In this document: positions 47,566-56,467 of the stretch, piece after piece
Position numbering within the stretch: the first letter of the stretch is position 1
Layout of the letters: each line of letters opens with the position of its first letter
From: Cryptomeria japonica
Lineage: Eukaryota > Streptophyta > Pinopsida > Cupressales > Cupressaceae
Direction: 5' to 3'
Assembly: GCF_030272615.1 (NCBI RefSeq)
Contig: NC_081408.1
Coordinates: 202,704,341-202,768,340, forward strand
Length of the DNA: 64,000 bases
Program-made: the position numbers and the translations under genes
Notes under the pieces: model-generated
The model's database searches: none
What the model saw: the letters and a program-made list of their open reading frames with translations, nothing else
What the model was told of the DNA's origin: nothing

Positions 47566-47711
47566 ATGAGGATCGAGATCCTGCGCCAGGCCGTGATCGA
47601 TGACGAGCCACTGGACGAGGTGAGTTGACTAAACATTTGACTTTTGATTTCTCACATGTTTGACTTTTCTGTGATCGAATGCGGACCCTGAACGCCGACC
47701 GGGGCCCACCT

Positions 47712-47859
47712 AGGGCGCCCTGGTCCCCCTAGGGCACCATGGTCCCTGACAGGGGCGCCATGGTCCCTGCAGGGCGCCATGGTCCCTGACAGGGCGCCAT
47801 GGTCCCCTCAGGGTGCCATGGTCCCTGACAGGGCGCCATGGTCCCTAATCAGGGCCTGG
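47712..47859. repeat. GC-rich 20-bp tandem array inside PMD intron 1
   Basis: Seven units start at 47712, 47731, 47751, 47771, 47791, 47810 and 47830, lengths 19-21 bp, plus a partial unit at 47851. The core is AGGGCGCCATGGTCCCTGAC, containing the palindromes GGCGCC and CCATGG. The same core occurs once in each Tat LTR (about 46577 and 57748). It is strikingly GC-rich compared with the rest of the window. Confidence 0.92.
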
Positions 47860-49798
47860 CGAGGGGTTACAAGGCAAGCATTCAATGTTCAACAGTTTGC
47901 ATTTGCGATTTTGATGATTGAGTACTGATTTTGGTCATGTTTTCGTTTTGCAGGGTCTCCCGTACATGAGAGAGCACACAGCAGGACACATCCTTCACAC
48001 TTTGCGAGACCAGATTCCACGGCTGACTCAGTCAGAGAGAGACACCCTATCGATAGTAGGATTGTGGTACATGATTCTTATGCTAGCCATTCGATTTCAT
48101 CCTGCGATGCTGATGGCACTGATGGAGAGATGGGATCCTGACACCTGTACCTTTCACCTTCCGGTAGGAGAGCTGACGGTCACACTCGAGGATGTGTACC
48201 GTATACTGCGTCTTCCTATCAGAGGAGCGACAGTCACATTTGCGACTGATCGGGTAGCAGAGGATCATCAGAGGGAGCAGATGTACTGCATAGGGAGAGT
48301 CATGCCGAGCGAGACGAGAGGTCATATCATGGTCAGCTGGCTCTTACATCCTATAGGAGAGATACCACTTCTGAGACGCCTCATGATAGCCATCATAGCA
48401 CTAGCCATCTGCCCTAATGGGTGAGGGACACACATGCATGGGGGCCTCACATGGTGTATCAGAGGGATGGAGAGACATAGGAGAGTTTATGCATGGGGTC
48501 GAAGTATGCTTGCACATCTCTATCATGACCTTGAGGAGTATGTATTCGGACAGGGTTGTAGTTTGATGACATGCACACTTCTGCAGGTGTGGATCTTACA
48601 GCACTTCACATGCACCAGGCCCGTCGGCTATCCACTGAGTATAGCGAGCGAGCGACCTAGGGTGTTCGCTTATCCACTGACCAGCGAGGGGATTTGTTGT
48701 ATTGGAGAGTGACTATTGACAGAATGACATCCGAGGTGATAGTGTGGAGACCTTACCTACTAATGCACAGATGGGATGGTATGGAGAGACAGTTAGCATG
48801 TTTACAAAGGAACCGCCTACTGCGAGGACGATATGCACACATCATAGTCCCTTTCTACTTCGACCGAGTATGGAGGTAGTTCGGACTAGAGTAGTGTGTT
48901 CCAGCCGATGTGCCCATCTATACTCGACACTCACGGGTCCTTCCCAGACCTAGAGCAGTAGCGAGACCGACGGTGGATGATATCGAGACAACAGACTTGG
49001 AGGGATCAGATCAGGATGTAGTCACTGACTATTCTGCAGAGCCTGGAGCACAGCGTAGATATGTTTCATGGTTCATGAGATCATATCCAGGTCCTATCTT
49101 TCCACCAAATCATCCGACAGGCTATCCGGGCCCATGGAGACATGGAGACCGAGACGAGGATGAGGGATCCAGGTCAGAGGAGCCAGATGAGGGAGAGGGT
49201 CATGAGGAGACGGGAGATCCTGATCCACCTACAGGCGATCAGCCCAGTGACGAGGAGGAGGAGGATGCAGGTGATGATGCGGATGAGGATGAGGATGATG
49301 AGGAGGATGACGAGGAGGATGATAGAGATGATGAGGAGGATTCAGATGCAGCTCCCTACCATTCAGGAGATGATACCATATCTCTGGATCCACCTATTAT
49401 TCCCCAACAGGGGGAACAGGAGGTGATACGGAGACCTGTCACCAGTACCGTCTAGCCTACACCCATCATGGATAGAGTATTCGAGCGAGGGGAGCCTAGC
49501 GGTTCCCAGTCACAGATGCTACCATATCATGATCCCTACTGGCGTGAGGGAGATCCAGGTATAGTAGGTTTATATTGATTGATTAATGCTTTGATGATAT
49601 AGAATGGTACTAACAAAGATCTATTCTACTGCCATAGCTAATGTGCAGGACTGGCGTTCCTTGATTCAGCAGGCAATGACAGACATCTCCATGATAGCAC
49701 AGATTCCTAGTTCCTCACAGATTACCTACAGGCCTCAGGGGAACGCGGGTCGGCATGAGGATTTGTTTTTCCCATTCCGATTACAGGTAGATATATGG

Positions 49799-49924
49799 AG
49801 GGAGAGAGAGAGAATCCTATCAGAGGATCTCCGTCAGGCGCGGTAGAGAGAGGGAGTCCTATCAGAGGATCTCCATCAGGCGCGGCAGAGAGAGAGAGTC
49901 CTATCAGAGGACCTCCAGTAGGTG
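49799..49924 (+). repeat. Three 42-bp units encoding a coiled-coil repeat in the PMD protein
   Basis: Units at 49799-49840, 49841-49882 and 49883-49924 each encode 14 residues of the form RERERILSEDLRQA, exactly two heptads, so copy number can change without breaking the helix register or the frame. Two CAG codons have become TAG (49844-49846 and 49919-49921). The Arg/Ser-rich tail SSSRSQSRSVSRY follows. Confidence 0.85.
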
Positions 49925-50122
49925 CGGCGAGATCTAGTAGCGGCCCAGACCGAGGCTACCACCTATCGTGCGATCCTCATGGATAGGGATCGTAGGAGTT
50001 CCTCTCGGAGTCAATCACGATCTGTATCGCGCTACACACCCATGGGTCCACCTCCACGGCCAGATCAGGAGGGAGCATCCAGTCGACACTCTCCAGCCAC
50101 TAGCCCTAGGGATAGGAGATGA

Positions 50123-50719
50123 TTGTATGATGTAAGAGAGAGATCACATTTTGGATATACAGTGACCTATCTTTGTATACGATCCACACATATATATGTA
50201 TATATACATGCTTCTCGTTCTATCTCAAATGTGTTATCTTTAATGCCTAAAACAATGTATATTTTGTTTTGATTAAATCTAATACATTTGGTAAATGTAC
50301 ATGTATGTTCAGAATTTAATTTCTATGTGATTGATTTCTCAATGCTCCATGATTAAATTGATACATATGTGACTTAATTAAAATATTTAATCAAGTACGA
50401 CATTGATGATAAGGAAGAAATATGCATTAAGTCTAAGAATCATATAACTAATGTGATTTAATTGTGAACTTAAACACAACATGATACGATTCTACTTAAC
50501 ACATAAAAACACTGTATAATATGCTAGCATTATAAAAATGTAAACCTTTTACAATTTACATTAATGAATTCAAGACAAACTATAAAGTAAGAAGAAATGC
50601 TTGTCAGGAACGAAGCAATATAGATCAAACATCATAACATTTAATTCTATTTTGCTTTTAATTAAGAAAACACTAACATATTATCCAATGTTGAAGAAGA
50701 TAGATAAGAAGTGAAGAAT
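50123..50719. other. Tat noncoding gap between PMD 3' end and integrase 3' end
   Basis: The two genes converge here, their ends 597 bp apart. I see an alternating ACATATATATGTATATATAC palindrome near 50188 and AT-rich sequence with no open frame. It may hold the polyadenylation signals of both transcripts. Confidence 0.5.
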
Positions 50720-51949
50720 TTAAGCATAATATCTACGCAAGTGAATAGCATTGATAGGTTCTTTAAGAGGCGTACCGTCTACATCTGCTATTTTGTAAGC
50801 ACCTGATCCATAATCTTCAATGACGATATATGGTCCAAGCCAATTAGGACTAAATTTTCCCTTTTTGGCCGGCAAGGCATTCACATTGCGCTGATTCTCA
50901 TAAAGGACTAAATCACCTACTGAGAAGGAACATTGAATGACCTTATCATTATAGCTGCGCTGTAGAGTTTTGTGATATGCTTGAATATGCTCAAGAGCGT
51001 TTATACGCTGTTCATCAAGCATCTCAAGCTATTGAAGTCATTGTTCTCTATAGGAGTCATCATCTACTATACCTTTAAGAGAAACCCTAAGTGATGGAAT
51101 TTCTAACTCTAAGGGCATAATAGCGTCAGCACCATAAACAAGATTATAAGGAGTAGTTCCCGTAGCAATTCGTACACTCATTCGGTAGGCCCAAAGAGCA
51201 TAGATTAGCTGGTTACTCCAATCCTTACCATGCTTATTTATGGTTTTATGAAGAATTTGCTCAATTATCTTATTGGATGATTCGGCTTGACCATTTGACT
51301 GAGGGTAATATGGTGTAGAAAATCGATGTTTGATATGATACTTCTCAAGGAATTTCTTCACGTCCTTGTTCTTAAATGATGTTCCATTATCTGAGATAAT
51401 AGTGGAAGGTATCCCAAATCGACAAATAATGTTTTCTAGAAGAAATTGACAAATCACTTCAGCAGTAGTAGAGCGAAGAGGAATAGCTTCTACCCACTTC
51501 GTAAAGTAATCTATTGCAGTTATAATGAAGGTGTGTCCTTGAGATGAAGGAGGAGAAATTTTTCCAATAAGATCCAAACCCCATGCGGAGAAAGGCCAAG
51601 AAGCTACTTGAGAACGAAGTTCTTGGGCAGGAGCATGAATCAGATTATTGTGTTGTTGACATTGGTGACATTTCTTAACAAATGAGAAGGAATCCTTCTG
51701 CATAGTTTGCCAATAGTATCCCATACGAAGCAACCTATGAACCAGGGATTTGCCCCCAAAATGCCCCCCACAGGCACCCGAATGTGCCTCTTCAAGAGCA
51801 ACAGGGATTTCTGACTTGTTAAGACAATGAAGAAGAAGACCATCATAACCCCTTCGATAAAGGACATTAGAAAGGATGATATACCTAGCAGACAGCTTGC
51901 GGATTGTAGCCCTAGTGTTCCTATTAGCAGAATCAGGGAAGGTACCATC
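50720..51949 (-). pseudogene. Tat element integrase (two stops near its C-terminus)
   Basis: It is continuous with RT-RNase H in the frame starting at 53071. Zinc-binding residues are His430 and His437 (AHSGACGGHFG) and Cys468/Cys471 (KKCHQCQQH). The core has Asp500 (WGLDLIGKI), Asp561 (IISDNGTSF) and Glu597 (NGQAESSNK), giving the canonical D-x60-D-x35-E spacing intact. The C-terminal part LVLYENQRNVNALPAKKGKF and LGPYIVIEDYGSGAYKI is a GPF/Y-type module. TGA at 51038-51040 and TAG at 51029-51031 interrupt it, both where Arg and Gln fit. Apart from these two codons it looks functional. Confidence 0.93.
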
Positions 51950-52095
51950 GGTCAAATATCTTACAATATGCGAGAACCATTCATCTGAGTCTACAAAGTC
52001 ACAACATGTTACCAAGCTAGAATCATCTTCAATAGCTGGAGAAGTAAGATTGTGAATAACGAAGTTAAGATCGACCATATGGTCCTCTAAAGATA

Positions 52096-52474
52096 CTAAC
52101 GAAGCCACACATGCCATCACATCCGCATGTTGGTTATCTTTTCGAGGGACAGGTTCCATGGTATAAGAATCAAAATTTTGTAATAAAGATATAGAAAGGT
52201 CTTTATATTGTGATAATTTGTCTTGTTTTGCTTGATATATTCCTGTTACTTGTCTTATAATTAATTGCGAATCTCCATAGATATGTATGTGTTTTATATT
52301 AAGAGCTAGGGTTACTTTTATTCCTGCTATAAGAGCCTCATACTCAGCAATGTTATTGGTACACAGGAAATTTAGACGATATGATAAAGGAATAGGTTTC
52401 TTTGTAGGAGAAACCAAAACAACACCTGCCCCCGATCCCGTACGACACTTAGAGCCATCAAAATATAACTCCCA
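52096..52474 (-). pseudogene. Tat element second (archaeal-type) RNase H
   Basis: Residues ~200-325 of the frame from 53071 read WELYFDGSKCRTGSGAGVVL (Asp205), NNIAEYEALIAGI (Glu244), IYGDSQLIIRQVTG (Asp267) and PRKDNQHADVMA (Asp317). All four acidic positions of an archaeal/plant-type RNase HI are present. An extra RNase H placed after the retroviral-type RH and before IN is known from Tat/Ogre elements and is the basis for the lineage call. There are no stops within it. Confidence 0.92.
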
Positions 52475-53290
52475 AGTTTCATCTTTCTCTATAGAAAGAA
52501 TGAAGTCATCAAGAAAAGACTTAGGGTTAGGGAATGAAAAAGGTGAAGGAGCCTCAACTAAGTGATCAGTCAATGCTTGTCCTTTAATTGCTCTTTGTGA
52601 AACAAATTTAAGGTCAAATTCAGTTAACATCATAACCCACTTAGCGAGACGTCCTGATAAATCAGTTTTAGAGAAAAGATGCTTCAACGGATCAAACTTA
52701 ACCATGACATGGACTTCTGAATTTAAAAGATAATGTCTCAATTTCTGAGTCGCAAACACCACGGCCAAGCATTGTCTTTCTATCACAGAATATCGGGTCT
52801 CATAATCGAGTAAGGTACGACTTATGTAATACACCGGACACTCCTTACCATCTTTATCATGTTGTGCTAACAATGCTGCGAGAGCATGAGAAGAAGCAGC
52901 TGTATACAGGATAAAGGGTTTAGAAGGTTCGGCAGGTTGAAGAATAGGAGGACTAGCTAAATACACTTTTAAATCTTCAAATGCTTGTTGACAATCCTCA
53001 TTCCACTGAAAAGTGATATCCTTTTTAAGAAGTTGAGTAAAAGGAAAGGTACGATCCGCAAGTTGAGACACAAACCTACGAATAGCTTGAATCTTTCCTT
53101 GTAAGCTTTTAAGTTGAGATACATTTCAAGGAGGTGGCATGTTAACAATAGCATCTATTTTCTTAGTGTCCACCTCAATCCCACGATGCGAAACTATGAA
53201 CCCTAATAGTTTTCCACTATCCACACCAAAAACACATTTTCGGGGATTCAAGCGCATGTGATATTTACAAATTCTTTCGAAAATTTGTCA
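52475..53290 (-). pseudogene. Tat element RT connection and first RNase H
   Basis: The frame covers YHMRLNPRKCVFGVDSGKLL, GFIVSHRGIEVDTKKI, NMPPP, stop, NVSQLKSLQGKI, then the retroviral-type RNase H remnant PFILYTAASSHALAALLAQ and YYISRTLLDYETRYSVIERQ. The usual first catalytic Asp is not seen in LYTAASSHA; degenerate first RNase H domains are common where a second copy has taken over. TGA codons at 53288-53290 and 53126-53128 stand where Arg is conserved in this family. Confidence 0.88.
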
Positions 53291-55270
53291 AAGGATTTTA
53301 ACATGATCCATGCAAAGAAAAGATTTAGCCAAAATATCATCAACGTAATCCTCTAAAATCTTATGCATATAATCATGAAAGATAAGGGTCATCGCTCGTT
53401 GATAAGTTGCACCGGCATTTTTAAGTCCAAAAGGCATCATTATCCAACAAAACATACCCCAAGGAGTGGTGAAAGCGGTTTTGTATTGATCTTGAGGGTT
53501 AATGAAAATTTGATTGTAGCCTGAAAAACCATCCATGAAGGATAAGAGGGCATGTCCTGCCATAGAATCAACTATCATATCAATGTTTGGAAGAGGGAAA
53601 TCATCTTTTAAAGAAGCCTTATTTAGATCCCGAAAGTCGGTACACATTCTTATTTTGTTATCTGGTTTAGCCACAGCGACAATGTTTGAAATCCATGGGG
53701 AATAGTCAATAGGGCGGATAAATCCAGCCTCCAATAACTTTTCAATCTCAGCTTTAACAAGCAGAGCTATCTTAGGATTCATTTTTCGAATCTTTTGTTT
53801 CATGGGCTTAGCATCAGGAACTAAGATGATATTATGAGTAACAATCTTAGGATCTATACCAGGCATGTCAGAATATGCCCAAGCAAAAATCTCAGGGAAT
53901 TCATGCAATAGTTCTTCATATTGTTTCTGTTCCTCTTCATCCAAACATTTTCCAATTTTAATGATTTTTTGTTTGTTGCAAGGATACATCTTAACATCAA
54001 GGGTATCACTTATGAGGAGATTACTTTGTTGAGGAGTATCCTTTAACTGAGGGAATTCTTTCACAGTCTTATCATTATCAATCTCTTTTCCAAAATAAGC
54101 TTCAGTGTTCAAACAATAAGGGAGTACCCTATTGTGATGATAATGAGGAAGAGTGTCATAGGCTCCCAAGAACTCAGCTAAAGCGTCGTCGGTAGGGAAG
54201 ATATCTAGAGCACAATCACCCGAAGAATCCTCATCAATATACTCAGGGTGTTGTATTAATAAAGATGTAGAGATGGCATTAACACTAATGCATGGTCTTT
54301 TAGAGGCTTTAGTACATCTGCAGGGATTATAGCCAAGTCCAAAGGCATAATGTTCAAAATTAGTCTCTAGAGGAACTCTAATCCCTTGTTCATTAGCACC
54401 ACAACCTTTTCCATGATACCCATGCTTAGCAAAAATGCGAAAACCACGACCATAGCGATCAGCCATTTCAGGAAAAGAAGGTGGTTTTTCATAAGACAAA
54501 GAATCAAACTCTTCATAGTTATAGATGTGAGAAGAGGAAGTTTGAGAAGCGGCCACAAAATTATTACTCATAGCTTCAGGCAAGGTTGATTGTCTTTTAG
54601 TTTCTTCTTTCTTTCCAACTTTGTGATTTTCAGCTTCTTCCTTCTTTTCAACTTTAAGTTCTCTAGAAGGAACCTTATATTCACCCACAAAGGTAGGGTT
54701 AAAGTCAAGAGATCCCCAATCATCTTTTACAAGAACCTTCTCAGGATCAAAATCCTTTTTATGTGTAGTTTCAAGCTGAGAAGGATCTTCCTTAGGAATT
54801 CCAGATTCATCCCAGGGATTTTGATCATCGGAAAGCGAAGACTCATCGATAGGTTTCTTGTTTAAAGAGTCATCACTAGACGAGGATGGCTTAGAAGAAT
54901 CTCCTTTGGAATTAGATGTTTGTAGACAAGCTTGAAAATTAGTATCTCCCATCAAAGTATATGTCTTATTGTTATAGATGAATTTAACTTGTCTATGCAA
55001 TGTAGAGCGGACAGCTTGCATGCTGTGAATCCAAGGCCTCCCTAATAACAAGTTGTATTTTAAATTTCCCAGCATAACATGGATAGGAGTAGGCAAAGTA
55101 ACAGGTCCCACTGTGAGAGGTAAGGTGATGATACCCAATGAAGTCTTAGCCACATTGTCAAAGCCACGAATAGAACGAGAGTTAGGCTCCATAAGAGATG
55201 TATCCACATTCATCTTATGCAATAGATTGATGCTACACACATTAAGGCCAGAGCCATTATCTACTAGTGT
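53291..55270 (-). pseudogene. Tat element protease, G-patch-like linker and reverse transcriptase
   Basis: Just after the TGA at 55271-55273 comes TLVDNGSGLNVCS, the Tat protease active site (D-N-G), and YNLLLGRPWIHSM, its second conserved block. A ~300-residue acidic linker follows. Near 54318-54471 it has GFRIFAKHGYHGKGCGANEQ and AFGLGYNP, matching the Gly pattern of a G-patch. RT then shows RPIDYSPWISNIVAVAKPDN, KIRMCTDFRDLNKAS, SGYNQIFINPQDQYKTAF, MMPFGLKNAGATYQRAM and the active site YVDD at 53336-53347. No other stop occurs across this 650-codon stretch. Confidence 0.92.
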
Positions 55271-56300
55271 TCATCTTATAGCAGTGTCTTTCATGACAAC
55301 CACAATCATCAAGGGATCATATTGTTGTTGGACTTCACTAGTAGGCAACTCATCTTGCGTAAACACAATTTGAGGTTTAGGATTCATCACAGAGTTAACA
55401 AAAGATGCTATATTACTAGATGTATTCGGTGGAGGAACCTTCAAATCTTTCAAGGCATCTTGTAACATTCCATGATGAGCGGAAGAAGTTTGAATCAAAT
55501 CCCAAAGGGATATCTTAGCATGGGTAGCCTTAAGCTGTTCTATGAGATCATATTCCTTACCCATAACTTGCGAAATATGGGGAGCTTGAGGAAGAATTGG
55601 TTGAGGATTAGGAAGAGAGACTGGAACAACAGGAGGAGGATTAGGTTGCTTATTATTTCTGGTATGATAAGTATGGGCAACCGCATGATAACTCTCTCTA
55701 GTTATTTGCTTAGCATAATTGTAAGGACTTATAGGTTGTCTTCCTTGTATGGTAATGATTGGTTTATTTGGAGTACAAAAGGAATCATGATCATACCTCC
55801 CCTTGGACAGTAATGAGAGGAGTCTTAGGAATTTGAAAGGTGGGAGAAGGATAAGCACCTTGGACTTCAAAGAGAGGTTTGTTATATTCATTCAAATTTA
55901 TCATGTTAACCAACTTAGAGGTCTTGTTTTTGTTTATAGGTTTCAACAAAGCGACAAAGTCATCAAGGGCATCATCCAACAAAGCATAATCATATCGGTT
56001 AAAAGGTTTGTCTTTTGATTCAAAAGGAGACATCTTCTCATAGAGGGGATTATTGAAAACAACCATGTTACTAGATTCGGGGGAAGAGTGGATAGGAATG
56101 TATCCTTGAGAGGAATCATTCGACTTATCTTTCTCATCACACCTAAATGGCATAGTAACAAGGTTTATGAGTTTTTGGTAAAATGAAGGTTTAGCATCCT
56201 TAGGGTTTAAAAACTCATCTAAAGCTTCATCTAATTCATCTTGGCTATACTCATAATAATCATCAAATACATGAACATTTTGCAAATAAAAATCTAACAT
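55271..56300 (-). pseudogene. Tat element N-terminal polyprotein, no recognisable capsid
   Basis: The ATG at 56300 opens MLDFYLQNVHVFDDYYEYSQ with a DEALDEFLNPKDAKPSFYQK block. The frame runs to GEV-stop at 55791. After a shift in a four-base C run at 55799-55802 it continues in the pol frame: RYDHDSFCTPNKPIITIQGR, then NPPPVVPVSLPNPQPILPQ and EYDLIEQLKATHAKISLWDL, up to the TGA at 55271. The last block is the usual pre-protease segment of Tat polyproteins. No capsid pattern and no CCHC knuckle are visible in ~380 codons, while related Gags are considerably longer. The internal repeat LITVQG / IITIQG spans the shift. Confidence 0.75.
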
Positions 56301-56445
56301 TTTGAAAAGATTGCATAAAATTTAAACACACAATGCAAAGAAACACAAGTTCTCTCCTTTTTTTTTTCTTTTTCTCTTTTAGTGAAAAACACACTAAATC
56401 TAGATCTAGATCTAACAAATGCAATGCAAGAGGAAGCAATAACAG
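56301..56445 (-). other. Tat element leader between PBS and first ATG
   Basis: A short (145 bp) leader with a pyrimidine/purine stretch at ~56359-56380 and TCTAGATCTAGATCTA repeats at 56398-56413. It is much shorter than expected for a Tat element with a full gag, in keeping with loss of the gag 5' part. Confidence 0.5.
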
Positions 56446-56464
56446 ATTCACGTCGGGTTCACCA
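56446..56464 (-). other. Tat element primer binding site
   Basis: The minus strand reads TGGTGAACCCGACGTGAA three bases inside the 5' LTR. It starts with TGG (complement of tRNA CCA) and fits a tRNA 3' end. I cannot name the tRNA with certainty without a search. It differs from the initiator-Met site used by the copia and chromovirus elements here. Confidence 0.75.
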
Positions 56465-56467
56465 AAA

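Larger units (their letters stand above)
47566..50122 (+). pseudogene. Plant mobile domain (PMD/MAIN-like) gene carried antisense in the Tat element
   Basis: Exon 1 (47566-47619) is 18 codons, MRIEILRQAVIDDEPLDE, ending at GAG|GTGAGT. Intron 1 is 47620-47953, with acceptor TTTCGTTTTGCAG. Exon 2 opens in the same frame with GLPYMREHTAGHIL. The PMD core is seen as WDPDTCTFHLPVGELTVTLE, DVYRILRLPIRG, YAWGRSMLAHLYHDLEEYV, YWRVTIDRM and VIVWRPY. An acidic tail (~49250-49350), a possible intron 49559-49648, a 42-bp coil repeat and an Arg/Ser-rich tail follow, about 710 codons in all. Defects are TGA at 48422, a frameshift near 48650-48700, and TAG at 48877, 48892, 49453, 49844 and 49919. PMD proteins (MAIN, MAIL1) act in plant nuclei, and the domain also occurs in transposons. 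What this copy does is unknown. Confidence 0.85.

Noticed and set aside
47400-47603. Plus-strand frame ending in RASHEDRDPAPGRDR upstream of the PMD gene
   Set aside because: It overlaps exon 1 in another frame and cannot be spliced into the PMD frame; the frame starting at 47566 can.
50185-50210. Palindromic ACATATATATGTATATATAC as a cruciform or origin
   Set aside because: Alternating AT/GT simple sequence common in plant intergenic DNA; no other support.
53288-55240. Possible separate PR-RT gene starting at GTG 55240
   Set aside because: Upstream and downstream pieces are in the same frame and separated only by single TGA codons, so it is one decayed polyprotein.
55791-55802. Programmed ribosomal frameshift in the Tat gag-pol region
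   Set aside because: The shift lies in a four-base homopolymer in an already decayed copy; a simple one-base insertion explains it. Intact relatives would decide.
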